A stretch of 64,000 nucleotides of DNA from PALSA-693 sp963729695. GTDB taxonomy: Bacteria > Actinomycetota > Acidimicrobiia > Acidimicrobiales > Palsa-688. The notes beneath the pieces were generated by a model, which was not told where the DNA came from, searched no databases, and saw only the letters and a list, made by a program, of their open reading frames with translations. Positions within the stretch are counted from its first letter, which is position 1. Each line of letters opens with the position of its first letter. The stretch lies in the NCBI GenBank assembly GCA_963729695.1, contig CAVSOT010000003.1:1240001-1304000 (forward strand), in the 5' to 3' direction. Of the stretch, positions 17,034 to 25,243 are shown piece after piece. The position numbers and the translations under genes were made by a program.

Positions 17034-18026
17034 ATGCTCGCCGCCATCGTCTTCGCCGTCCTTTCGGCCCTGTGCAACGCCTGCAGCGCGGTGCTCCAAC
17101 GGCTCGCGGCCGTGCAGAACACCTCGGAGGGTCGTTCCAGCAGCTGGAAGAGTGCGATCAGCCTGGTCCGGCAGCCCGAGTGGCTGCTGGGCGCCCTCTT
17201 CCTCGTTGGGACGTTCGCCTTCTCGGCCCTGGCGCTCTACTTCGGCCCGCTGTCCATCGTCCAACCGGTGCTCGTCCTGGAGCTGATCTTCACCCTGGGC
17301 CTGCGGGTCGTGCTCTTCCGGGATGACATCGCCGGGCGGACGTGGTTCGCGGCGCTGATGATCTGCGCCGGACTGGCCGCCTTCCTCGGCCTGGCGTCAC
17401 CGACGGGAGGCAACCACGTTCCCAGTCCGGCGGAGTGGTTCGCTGCCATCTCCACTCGAGGTGCGGTGGTGATCGGGCTCCTCCTGCTCAGCCGCCACGG
17501 TTCGCCCGCCCGGCGGGCAGCCCTGATAGGCGCGGCCACGGCCGTGGTCTGGTCGCTCGACGCCGCCTTCGTCAAGGCGACGGTCGACGAGCTGTCTCGG
17601 GTGGGTCTGTTGGGACTCCTTGTCCACTGGCCGCTCTACGCCATGATCGCTTCGGGCATCGGAGGGGCGTCCCTCCTGCAGTGGGCCTACCGAGCCGGGC
17701 CCCTCGCGGCCTCGCAGGCCACCATGCTGGTGATCGATCCCCTCGTCAGCATCGGCCTAGGCATCGAGCTCTTCCATGAGCAGCTCAGCACCGGGCTGGG
17801 TGACGTGATCGGGATCGTGTTCTCGCTCGTGGTGCTGTCCCTGGGCGTGGTCACCCTCTCGAAGTGGGCGCCACCGGTGCTGAGCGGCACCGAGCTGAAT
17901 CGCTGGCAGCGGGCGCATGGGGCCACCGATCCCTGGGTGGCCCCCGCCGGCGCTGAGGGGGTGCACGAAACCTGTGGTGCGGGCGAGAGGACTCGAACCT
18001 CCACCCCTCTCGGGACCAGGACCTAA
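17034..18026 (+). CDS. DMT/EamA-like multidrug or metabolite transporter
   Basis: 330 residues with about nine hydrophobic segments; the pattern ALYFGPLSIVQPVLVLELIFTLGLR and a similar second half with AGPLAASQATMLVIDPLVSIGLG show the internal duplication of DMT transporters (NIPA/EamA-like group). ATG at 17034. The last ~17 codons lie over the 3' part of tRNA-Leu on the opposite strand, and the stop TAA is formed by bases antisense to the tRNA anticodon loop. The tail after RWQRAHG is not conserved-looking; the protein may have gained it by losing an earlier stop. Substrate unknown. Confidence 0.8.
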   Translation: MLAAIVFAVLSALCNACSAVLQRLAAVQNTSEGRSSSWKSAISLVRQPEWLLGALFLVGTFAFSALALYFGPLSIVQPVLVLELIFTLGLRVVLFRDDIAGRTWFAALMICAGLAAFLGLASPTGGNHVPSPAEWFAAISTRGAVVIGLLLLSRHGSPARRAALIGAATAVVWSLDAAFVKATVDELSRVGLLGLLVHWPLYAMIASGIGGASLLQWAYRAGPLAASQATMLVIDPLVSIGLGIELFHEQLSTGLGDVIGIVFSLVVLSLGVVTLSKWAPPVLSGTELNRWQRAHGATDPWVAPAGAEGVHETCGAGERTRTSTPLGTRT

Positions 18027-18059
18027 ACCTGGCGCGTCTGCCAATTTCGCCACGCCCGC
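17975..18059 (-). tRNA. tRNA-Leu (anticodon UAG)
   Basis: Minus strand: acceptor GCGGGCG pairs with CGCCCGC, class II long variable arm (TCCCGAGAGGGG region), anticodon loop TTTAGGT with UAG, T-loop TTCGAGT. Discriminator A and CCA are encoded. It overlaps the 3' end of the DMT transporter gene on the other strand by 52 bases. Confidence 0.95.
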
Positions 18060-18179
18060 TTGCTTCTGACCTGCGGTTCTATTGTATGGTGCTCGCCTCC
18101 CGTCCACCCGTTGGTGGTGAGCCGGCAGGGAGAGCTCCTGGCTCTCGTCCGGGTTCTCTGGATGGGATCTTGCACCTAG

Positions 18180-19295
18180 TTACGGGGAACTCGACCACAC
18201 GTGAGCGAGAGCCGTGGCGCGGGGTAGCAGCCAGCGAGCGGATGGCCCAGCGGCCCAGGCACTATCGGTGATCTCGATGAGGTCGAGCCCGGTCAACACG
18301 GCTCCGAGGGGGTACAACGCGTTACGGATGTGGATCTCGCTGAGCGGCTCTCCTTGGGCGGTGACCCATCGATCTCCTATGAGGGGGACTACACGGGTGG
18401 CCAGTTCTTGCGGTCGGCAGGGACCATCGACGACGAGGCGGGCCAGACTGTCGGTGGCGAGGATAGAGATGAAGGCGTCGTCGGGGCTGAACCACGACCG
18501 CAAGCGGCGGACGACCTCAACCTCGTCGCCGGCGGCTCGAGTGTGATGCAGAACCCCTTTGCGCAACCGCAAGAGGCCGACGTCTCGCAGCAGATCGTGT
18601 AGCGCGGCCAAGGGCGGCAGGTCGTCCTCGAGCGAGGCCAGGCCATTTCCCAGACGCCAAGCGGGATAACTTTCCTGGACCTGGCGGACGATCGCACGGG
18701 GCAGACGCCCGCCCGGGGTCAGAGTCACCCCTTGTCCCACCAGGTCGAGCAGCCAGCGAACTGAAGCCGGCACCGCACCTACGGTTTGCCGCACCAGAAG
18801 ATCGGTGGCGGTCAGATCGAAATGGTCACTCCACTCTCTCGCCCACCCTCGCAGGTGGTCGTGCTCGGGGTCGTCCGGATCCGCCAGCGCTTTCCGAAAT
18901 TCGGCGTAACCGGACGGTCCACCCACGTCTTCGGGAGGGCAGGGCCCGTCTCCTTCGACGCAACCCGGAACGGCCCCACCAGGGCCGACCACCAGCACTT
19001 CGTGTTCCCAACCATCGCCGAAGTCGTAGAGATAACCGAAGAGAGAAGGCATCGAGCGAAGCGACACCTGGGCCTCGTCGCGTTCGTCCTCTGGCCCGTC
19101 GAGATCTGGTCTCCCGTAGCAGACGCCCTCGGCCACGAACTGATGCAGGTGCGAGTCCGTCCAGCCGATCGCGGCCTGCAAAAGATCGTGCAATTCAGGG
19201 AGGAGCACCGCCGCGGGCACGTCGACCACCCGCATCACCATTGGTTCCACTTCGCGCAAGGTCACTCGAAGGCGAGACGTTCTCATCTCCGACAC
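18180..19295 (-). CDS. Plasmid pRiA4b ORF-3 family protein
   Basis: 371 residues. The N-terminal ~175 residues carry the family pattern: LRVTLREVEPMVMRVVDVP, LHDLLQAAIGWTDSHLHQF, and FGYLYDFGDGWEHEVLV with GGPSGYAEFRKALADP. The remaining ~190 residues are a helical region of no clear family. The biochemical role of this family is not known; it is common on chromosomes as well as plasmids. GTG start at 19295, or ATG at 19286. It is isolated: no coupling to neighbours, with ~120 bases to tRNA-Leu and an HNH remnant on the other side. Confidence 0.8.
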   Translation of the reverse strand: MSEMRTSRLRVTLREVEPMVMRVVDVPAAVLLPELHDLLQAAIGWTDSHLHQFVAEGVCYGRPDLDGPEDERDEAQVSLRSMPSLFGYLYDFGDGWEHEVLVVGPGGAVPGCVEGDGPCPPEDVGGPSGYAEFRKALADPDDPEHDHLRGWAREWSDHFDLTATDLLVRQTVGAVPASVRWLLDLVGQGVTLTPGGRLPRAIVRQVQESYPAWRLGNGLASLEDDLPPLAALHDLLRDVGLLRLRKGVLHHTRAAGDEVEVVRRLRSWFSPDDAFISILATDSLARLVVDGPCRPQELATRVVPLIGDRWVTAQGEPLSEIHIRNALYPLGAVLTGLDLIEITDSAWAAGPSARWLLPRATALAHVWSSSP

Positions 19296-19455
19296 GCTAC
19301 GAGGAGGGAAGAAGGGGACGGAAGCCTGTTGCTGTTGCCATCGAACGGGTGTCTGTGGAGGAGTCTTCAGCCGAAGACCGCCCGCCGGCCGCCGTGGATG
19401 AGTATTCAGGAGAAGACGGTGCGCCGTCCCCGTCCCCCGTGGCCTAGGAAGCCGG

Positions 19456-19700
19456 GTGCGAGGAGGCCAACCGGGCGGTGGATCCAGGCGAGGCGGCCAT
19501 GGTGGTCTGCGACACGTCCACTGTCGCCCACACCGTCAGCTCGGGCGGCGAACCCTCAACCTGGGCCGGAAGACCCGGCAGTGGAGCACGGCTCAGCGGC
19601 GGGCGATCGCCCTGGGCGACGGCGGTCGTTGCCGCTTCGTGGGTTGTCAGTTCGCTCACTGCGACATCCACCCCATCCGCCCGTGGGAGGACCGCCGCCG
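19456..19700 (+). pseudogene. Remnant of a DUF222/HNH endonuclease-like gene
   Basis: In one frame, DPGEAAMVVCDTSTVAHTV (from about 19480) resembles the region before the HNH domain; in the next frame RTLNLGRKTRQWSTAQRRAI then GGRCRFVGCQFAHCDIHPI follows (about 19556-19680), with Cys-Cys and the HCDIH core. Only ~75 residues of a normally 400-residue protein remain, spread over two frames, so this is a decayed piece. DUF222-HNH genes are abundant and mobile in Actinobacteria. It ends ~55 bases before clpP. Confidence 0.7.
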
Positions 19701-19755
19701 GCCTCCGCTTCTCGTCCGCCGCGATACCGGCGCAGGACCGGGTACCCTCGCTGCC

Positions 19756-20391
19756 ATGTCTCTCGTCTTCCCCCAACCCGTGACCGCCCAGGTAGGCGGA
19801 GGCGAGCGGGCCGGTGAGGTCTACCAGCGGCTACTTCGGGAGCGGATCGTCTTCCTCGGCACCGAGGTAGACGATGTCAACGCCAACCTGATCTGCGCCC
19901 AGCTGCTGCTTCTGGCGGCCGAGGACTCTCACCGTGATATCAGCCTGTACATCAACTCGCCCGGTGGTTCGGTCACGGCCGGACTGGCTATCTACGACAC
20001 CATGCAGTTCGTCCCGTGCGACGTGTCGACCGTGTGCATGGGCCTGGCCGCCTCCATGGGCCAGTTCCTGCTCTGCGCCGGGGCCAAGGGGAAGCGGTTC
20101 TCGCTGCCGCACTCCCGGATCCTCATGCACCAGCCGTCTGGCCAGGCGCAGGGTCAAGCGACCGACATCGCCATTCAAGCCGAGCAGATCGTGTACCTCA
20201 AGAAGATGATGGCTGAGCGCATCGCATATCACACCGGCCAGCCGGTTGAGCGAATCGAGGCCGACTCGGACCGGGATCGCTGGTTCACCGCGGCGGAGGC
20301 GAAGGACTACGGCTTCATCGACCAGGTCATCGAGCGGGCCGTGGATGTCACCGAGCCGGCTGTGGACGTGACCGAGCCGGCATCCGACTGA
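19756..20391 (+). CDS. clpP: ATP-dependent Clp protease proteolytic subunit
   Basis: Serine protease subunit forming heptameric rings with ClpX or ClpC. 211 residues. The triad is visible: Ser in GLAASMGQFLL (about residue 98), His in LPHSRILMHQPSG (about 123) and Asp in EADSDRDRWF (about 172). ATG 19756 gives the short N-terminus; the longer frame upstream is the HNH remnant. The C-terminus has an unusual near repeat (AVDVTEPAVDVTEPASD). No clpX or second clpP adjoins, unlike the usual tandem clpP1-clpP2 of Actinobacteria, so this is likely one of several copies. Confidence 0.95.
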   Translation: MSLVFPQPVTAQVGGGERAGEVYQRLLRERIVFLGTEVDDVNANLICAQLLLLAAEDSHRDISLYINSPGGSVTAGLAIYDTMQFVPCDVSTVCMGLAASMGQFLLCAGAKGKRFSLPHSRILMHQPSGQAQGQATDIAIQAEQIVYLKKMMAERIAYHTGQPVERIEADSDRDRWFTAAEAKDYGFIDQVIERAVDVTEPAVDVTEPASD

Positions 20392-20399
20392 CCCATCCT

Positions 20400-20414
20400 C
20401 GGGGCAAAGCCCCG
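20400..20414 (+). terminator. Possible terminator after clpP
   Basis: CGGGGC-AAA-GCCCCG hairpin nine bases after the clpP stop, followed by TTGTTGGGG, a poor U-tract. Placement suits a terminator; weak evidence. Confidence 0.4.
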
Positions 20415-20448
20415 TTGTTGGGGTAGGGCTCACCTACACTCGTTCGTC

Positions 20449-21414
20449 GTGGGGAAGCTCACTCAGCTACGCACGGGCCTGCGCGCCAAGGTGGTCCAGG
20501 TCCCGGGCGCCCGGCGGGCCTACTTCTGGGCCAAGCTGCAGCAGGAGCGCACCCTCCGCTTCGAGCGGGTCTCCCCGGAGGGGGCGGTCCGGTTCTCCTA
20601 CGAGGTGATGTTCGGCCGGGAGCCCGATCCAACCGGGTGGGCGAACTGGCTCCCGATGGTGCAACGGGGCGAGCTCAGCCGGCGGGAGTTGGTGCAGATG
20701 CTGCGCTGCTCGCCGGAGTTCGACTCGCCGCAGGCGTTGAGCGCTCGGTCTCTGGGGCCCTCGATCCACGTGGGCCGCTGCCGGTTCATCCGGTCGCTGC
20801 CTCGGGCCGAGCGGATCGTCGATCTGGGCGGCACCCATCTGGGCGACCGGCGCGGGGCCATGGTGGGATTGGGCTACCCGTACCACTTCGAGAGCCTGGT
20901 GATCGTCGATCTACCGTCCGATGAACGGCACACCATCTACCAGTCCGCCGAGACCGCCGAGGTGGTGGAGACCGACAGAGGGCCGGTCTTCTACCGGTAC
21001 CACTCCATGGTCGACCTGTCCGATTTCGACGACGCCAGCGTGGACCTGGTCTACTCCGGCCAGTCGATCGAGCACGTCGAACCCGACGAGGGGAGGATCG
21101 TGCTGAAGGAGGTGCACCGGATCCTCCGGCCCGGCGGTCGGCTGGCGCTCGACACCCCCAACGCCCGTGTCACCCGCCTGCAGCAGCCAGAGTTCATCGA
21201 CCCGGATCACAAGGTGGAGTACACGTGGCCCGAGTTGCGGCAGATGCTCGTGGACTCGGGGTTCGAGATCGAGTTGGCCATTGGCCTCAACTACGCCGGT
21301 GAGTCCCTGGCTTGTGGTCAGTTCGACGCCGTCGAGGTGGCGAGCAACTGCGGATTCTTCGATGCGGTCGAGGACTGCTACATCTTGGCAGTAGTCGCTG
21401 CCAAGCTCCCGTAG
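20449..21414 (+). CDS. SAM-dependent methyltransferase with N-terminal DUF4214-like segment
   Basis: 321 residues, GTG start at 20449. Residues ~40-90 (SYEVMFGREPDPTGWANWLP...SRRELVQMLRCSPEF) match the DUF4214 helical repeat often found with surface glycan and secreted proteins. Residues ~110-300 are a class I methyltransferase: VDLGGTHLGDRRG (motif I variant), DLVYSGQSIEHV, HRILRPGGRLALDTPN. It opens the glycan locus, ~90 bases before the Wzm-type permease, and has the same QSIEH-type motif as the protein at 35612. Likely O-methylates a sugar or a lipid-linked glycan. Confidence 0.8.
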   Translation: MGKLTQLRTGLRAKVVQVPGARRAYFWAKLQQERTLRFERVSPEGAVRFSYEVMFGREPDPTGWANWLPMVQRGELSRRELVQMLRCSPEFDSPQALSARSLGPSIHVGRCRFIRSLPRAERIVDLGGTHLGDRRGAMVGLGYPYHFESLVIVDLPSDERHTIYQSAETAEVVETDRGPVFYRYHSMVDLSDFDDASVDLVYSGQSIEHVEPDEGRIVLKEVHRILRPGGRLALDTPNARVTRLQQPEFIDPDHKVEYTWPELRQMLVDSGFEIELAIGLNYAGESLACGQFDAVEVASNCGFFDAVEDCYILAVVAAKLP

Positions 21415-21437
21415 GCGGGGCCGGGTAGGATACACAG

Positions 21438-21509
21438 ATGGCACGAAGTCGCTCGACGGCGCGCGCCACGGAGCGTGGCGTGAACGGGCTGGACGGGAGG
21501 ACGTCGTGA
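21438..21509 (+). CDS. Possible 23-residue leader ORF overlapping the Wzm start
   Basis: ATG at 21438, 23 codons (begins MARSRSTARA), TGA overlapping the GTG start of the exporter permease (GTGA). AGGA stands 7 bases upstream; TAGGAT at 21426-21431 could instead be a -10 box giving a leaderless message. It could couple translation into the permease gene. Short, Arg-rich and unsupported by homology. Confidence 0.25.
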   Translation: MARSRSTARATERGVNGLDGRTS

Positions 21510-22306
21510 CTTCGATTGCGGCCTACCGGTCACAGAAGGAGCTCTTCGCCAACCTGGCGCTCCGGGAGCTCCGGTCCAAGTACAAGCGGTCGTTCCTGGG
21601 CTGGGCCTGGTCGCTGGCGTACCCCCTGGCGATCATGCTGGTGTACACCGTCGTATTCAAGCTGTTTCTCCGGGTCAGGCCCCTCCCGGGGGCCAACGGC
21701 ATCGACATTTTTGCTCTGTGGTTGCTCTGCGCCATGCTGCCGTGGGTCTACTTCCAGTCGAGCGTCCAGGGGAGTATCGGTGGCCTCACCAACAACAGCA
21801 ATCTGATCAAGAAGACCTACTTTCCGCGAGAGCTGCTCCCGGCCGCGACCGTCGGATCCAACCTGGTCTCGCACGCCATTGAGATGTCCCTGCTGGTCGT
21901 GGCCCTGGTCGCGTTCGGTGACTATCAGGCCCTGATATACCTGCCCATCACCGTGGTGCTGATGGCGATCATGGCGCTGTTCGCCCTCGGTTTCGGGCTC
22001 CTGCTCAGCTCTATCAACGTGTATTTCCGCGATGTCGAGCACTTCATGGGAATCCTCTTCCTGGTGTGGCTCTATATGACGCCGATCATCTACCCGATCA
22101 CCACGCCGGGGGTGGCGAAGTACGCCGACATCTTGAAGCTCAATCCCATGACCGACGCCACGCTCTGTTTTCGAGACGTGCTCTATAACGGGACTCGCCC
22201 CGGCTGGTTTGAGTTTCTGTACTTCCTCGGATGGGCGGTGGGGATATTTTTCCTCGGCCGGTACGTGTTCAACCGGCTCGAACCGGGGCTGGCGGAGGAG
22301 CTGTGA
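21506..22306 (+). CDS. wzm: ABC-2 type polysaccharide exporter permease (Wzm family)
   Basis: 266 residues, six membrane segments. It has the N-terminal cytoplasmic helix LFANLALRELRSKYKRSFLGWAW typical of Wzm/TagG permeases, then NLIKKTYFPRELLP and SSINVYFRDVEH. Together with the ATPase gene whose GTG start overlaps its stop, it forms an exporter that pushes undecaprenyl-linked polysaccharide or teichoic-like polymer across the cytoplasmic membrane. Polymers exported this way are finished in the cytoplasm, which fits the many glycosyltransferase and methyltransferase genes that follow. Confidence 0.92.
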   Translation: MTSIAAYRSQKELFANLALRELRSKYKRSFLGWAWSLAYPLAIMLVYTVVFKLFLRVRPLPGANGIDIFALWLLCAMLPWVYFQSSVQGSIGGLTNNSNLIKKTYFPRELLPAATVGSNLVSHAIEMSLLVVALVAFGDYQALIYLPITVVLMAIMALFALGFGLLLSSINVYFRDVEHFMGILFLVWLYMTPIIYPITTPGVAKYADILKLNPMTDATLCFRDVLYNGTRPGWFEFLYFLGWAVGIFFLGRYVFNRLEPGLAEEL

Positions 22307-23514
22307 CCGCACGGCCGGTGGCGGTCGAGGCGGTCGGGGTATCCAAGAAGTTCCGCCTCATCAAGGAGCGCAACAACTCGCTCAAGGCCACCATTCTCCG
22401 CGGCCGGCGGGTCATCGCAGACGACTTCTGGGCTCTCCGTGATGTGTCGTTCCACGTCGAGCAGGGAGAGACGTTCGGCCTGATCGGGGAGAACGGCTCC
22501 GGTAAGAGCACCATGCTCAAATGCCTCACCGGGATCCTGCGTCCGAACGCGGGCCAGGTGATGGTGCACGGAAAGGTGTCGGCGCTGCTCGAGCTGGGCG
22601 CCGGGTTCCATCCCGAGTTGTCGGGCCGGGAAAACGTCTTCCTCAACGGAGCCATCCTGGGCCTCTCGCAGAAGGAGTTGAGGCGCCGGTTCGACGAGAT
22701 CGTGGAGTTTGCCGGCATCGGTCCTTTCATCGACGAGCCTGTCAAGAACTATTCCTCCGGGATGTACGTTCGCCTCGGCTTCTCGGTGGCGATCAACGTC
22801 GATCCGGACGTCCTGCTCGTCGACGAAGTGCTGGCGGTGGGCGACGAGGCGTTCCAACGGAAGTGCAACGAGAAGTTTGCCGAGCTCCGGAACCATGGCA
22901 AGACCATCGTGGTCGTCAGCCACGGCATGTCGACGGTCCAGAACCTGTGCGATCGGGCGGCGTGGTTCAGCCACGGCAAACTGATGGCGGTCGGGCCACC
23001 CAACGAGGTCATCGACGCCTACGTCGAGACGGTCCAGATCGACCGGGAGGTCGACGAGCAGGGCCGCTCGAGATGGGGCTCGGGAGAAGGCCGGATCACC
23101 AACGTCGAACTACTCGACCGGGCGGGCGAGCCGGTGAGCCGGTTGCATGGCGGGGAAACCGTCGTCGTGCGCATCCACTACGACATGCACCAGGCCATCG
23201 AGCGGCCCGTCTTCGGATTGCACTTCAAGACCGTCGACGGCTTCGTCGTCTCGGGACCCAAGAGCCGCGACGTGGAGTGTGTCCCCGAAAAGCTCAATGG
23301 CACCGGCCACGTCGATGTGACGTTTGACGAGTTGCGTCTCCTTCCTGGCACGTACGACATCACCGCCGGGCTGTCCGACTACAGCTCGTTGCACGCCTAT
23401 GACGTTCGCCGTGACATCGTGCGTTTCGACGTCGAACGGGGCACGTTCCTGGAAGAGAGTGGTGTGGTCGCCCTCGGCGGGCAGTGGCGCATCGACGAGG
23501 ACAAGGCGGGCTGA
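22303..23514 (+). CDS. wzt: Polysaccharide ABC exporter ATPase with C-terminal carbohydrate-binding domain (Wzt family)
   Basis: 403 residues from the GTG at 22303 (overlap with wzm stop). ATPase: Walker A GENGSGKST (about residue 63), signature YSSGMYVRLGF, Walker B VLLVDEVLAVGDE, switch His in VVVSHGMST. Residues ~255-403 form a Wzt_C-like beta domain (ITNVELLDRAGEPV, VVVRIHYDMHQ, GLHFKTVDGFVVSG). In Gram-negative O-antigen systems this domain recognises the chain-terminating modification (methyl or phosphate-methyl) before export. That makes the methyltransferases of this locus candidates for the export signal. Confidence 0.93.
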   Translation: MTARPVAVEAVGVSKKFRLIKERNNSLKATILRGRRVIADDFWALRDVSFHVEQGETFGLIGENGSGKSTMLKCLTGILRPNAGQVMVHGKVSALLELGAGFHPELSGRENVFLNGAILGLSQKELRRRFDEIVEFAGIGPFIDEPVKNYSSGMYVRLGFSVAINVDPDVLLVDEVLAVGDEAFQRKCNEKFAELRNHGKTIVVVSHGMSTVQNLCDRAAWFSHGKLMAVGPPNEVIDAYVETVQIDREVDEQGRSRWGSGEGRITNVELLDRAGEPVSRLHGGETVVVRIHYDMHQAIERPVFGLHFKTVDGFVVSGPKSRDVECVPEKLNGTGHVDVTFDELRLLPGTYDITAGLSDYSSLHAYDVRRDIVRFDVERGTFLEESGVVALGGQWRIDEDKAG

Positions 23515-23523
23515 CGGCAAAGG

Positions 23524-25074
23524 TCAGGCGCTCCGACCTATGGAGCCGTCGACGAAGTAGTCCCACGTCTCGGACGCGTACTGATCCCAGGTCCTAAACG
23601 AACGTCGAGCCGCTTCGGCCGCGAGCCGGCCGTGGAGGGGATCGTCGAGGAGTAGCTGCCGCATAGCGTCAGTGAGACTGCGATCATCGTACGGATCGAT
23701 CAAGAGGGCGCCACCGCCCTGCGCATTCTCGCTCATACTGCCAAAATCCGAGGTGATCACCGGGGTCCCGTGGGCGAGGGATTCCACGATCGGCAACCCG
23801 AATCCTTCATGGATAGAGGGAAAGACGGTGAAGCGGGCGGTGCGGTACACCGCGGAGAGAAGGTCGTCTGACAGGCCGACAATGATCTGTAGTGGTCGGT
23901 TGAGACGCTGCAGTTCCTCGACTTGCCCTTCGAAGGGCGCGCTCTTCCACGCATTCCCACCGACGAAGGTCAGGCTAAAGAGGAGCCCTTCGCGCCAAAG
24001 TCGTTCCGCGGCATGCAACACCGACAGGTGGTTCTTTCGAGGTTCATGGCTCCCCACGACCAGCACCACAGGCAGCGAGTCGATGCCAACGAGCCGCCGG
24101 GCCTCTTCGATGGCGACCGCACTGGGCGCAGCCACGGTAATACCCAAAGGAATGGCTTGAATGTCCGGTCCCCGTTGCCCAGTCCCCCCGAGCATCTTTC
24201 GCCAACCCTCGAACTCCGCGGCGGACCCCTCGGAGATGGCGGCTATCCGATCCACCTGGGCTGCGGCCGACAAGAAGTACCCGAATCCCAGCGTCATGCC
24301 GAGCGAGGACGTTTCGCCCAGCGTCAGGGGAACGCAGTCATAGCCGACCAGCCCGGTCGACGAACCGGAGAAGGCGGCGAAGGCGCGGTAGCGACGAGCC
24401 CGATCCGGCTCGGCTGGCAACTCGGGGACAATGTGGGTGCATTTCCACGGCACGATGACATCGTGGTCCTCGGCTGGGGGTTCAGTGGTGGGTTCGGGGA
24501 CGCCGCTCGGTCTGATACCGCTCAGTGCCGATTCGGATTCCTCCGCGGTCAGTTGGCGATACGACCGAAATTTCTCCGTCCAGGCCGTGAACACGATCTC
24601 GTGCTCCGCCGACCACCGACGAGCTGCTTCTCGACTCACCCGTTGGATGCCAGTGGTGAAGAAGTTGTGGGCAGTGTGATGCAGGTCCACGACGACGCGG
24701 GAAGCAACGATCTCGACGGAAGGCCAGGTCGACGCCGAAAGCTGCCCGTAGTCACGCAGCAGACTGACGAGCTCGGCCGGTCCGGCACCTAACCGGCCGG
24801 CCCGGAAGACGCGACGAACTTCCGGCTCGTCGGGCAGCTGGCCCGTGATCACCGCACAAGCCAGCCAGACCCCGTCGGGTTGGGCGGTCGTGAGGACACG
24901 GTCCAGCGCACACGTCAGGCTCTGGGCATCGGGAACCGGAGGAGTGGCGTCCAGGGTCTGGAGCACAGCTCCGACCCGGGCGACCAAGGCCTGGCGGCGC
25001 TCGGGTGGCCCACAGGTGAGGAGATCGACGAGCTCGAGGGGTTGGTCCGCCGGGGACGGATCTCGGGCGGGCAC
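23524..25074 (-). CDS. GT4-family glycosyltransferase with N-terminal helical extension
   Basis: 516 residues, GTG start. The first ~130 residues are a helical domain without known family; then VVVDLHHTAHNFFTTGIQRVSREAARRW starts the GT-B fold. The donor half contains VLVVGSHEPRKNHLSVLHAAERLW and the catalytic-site segment SIHEGFGLPIVESLAHGTPVITSDFGSMSE. It is a close paralogue of the protein at 26816-28378 along its whole length. It converges on wzt with only nine bases between stops. Probably a retaining transferase adding a sugar to the exported polymer; donor unknown. Confidence 0.85.
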   Translation of the reverse strand: MPARDPSPADQPLELVDLLTCGPPERRQALVARVGAVLQTLDATPPVPDAQSLTCALDRVLTTAQPDGVWLACAVITGQLPDEPEVRRVFRAGRLGAGPAELVSLLRDYGQLSASTWPSVEIVASRVVVDLHHTAHNFFTTGIQRVSREAARRWSAEHEIVFTAWTEKFRSYRQLTAEESESALSGIRPSGVPEPTTEPPAEDHDVIVPWKCTHIVPELPAEPDRARRYRAFAAFSGSSTGLVGYDCVPLTLGETSSLGMTLGFGYFLSAAAQVDRIAAISEGSAAEFEGWRKMLGGTGQRGPDIQAIPLGITVAAPSAVAIEEARRLVGIDSLPVVLVVGSHEPRKNHLSVLHAAERLWREGLLFSLTFVGGNAWKSAPFEGQVEELQRLNRPLQIIVGLSDDLLSAVYRTARFTVFPSIHEGFGLPIVESLAHGTPVITSDFGSMSENAQGGGALLIDPYDDRSLTDAMRQLLLDDPLHGRLAAEAARRSFRTWDQYASETWDYFVDGSIGRSA

Positions 25075-25130
25075 GAAGCAATCGTAGTGGTGCTCATCCC
25101 GGCGACAGGTCCGGTCGCGGCGTGGGGTTC

Positions 25131-25243
25131 AGGCCGGCGGAGTGGGGTCAGGCCGGCGGAGTGGGGTCAGGCCGGCGGAGTGGGGTCAGGCCGGCGGAGT
25201 GGGGTCAGGCCGGCGGAGTGGGGTCAGGCCGGCGGAGTGGGGT
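25131..25243. repeat. Six tandem 19-bp repeats
   Basis: Unit AGGCCGGCGGAGTGGGGTC repeated without spacers at 25131, 25150, 25169, 25188, 25207 and 25226 (last copy lacking its final bases), bounded on both sides by GTGGGGTTC. It fills the gap between two glycosyltransferase genes and touches the stop of the upstream one. A 19-bp unit has no frame-keeping reason, so it is a noncoding VNTR-type array; a protein- or RNA-binding role is open. Confidence 0.95.

Noticed and set aside
25131..25243. CRISPR-like array
   Set aside because: Repeats are head-to-tail without spacers and only 19 bases long; no cas genes.
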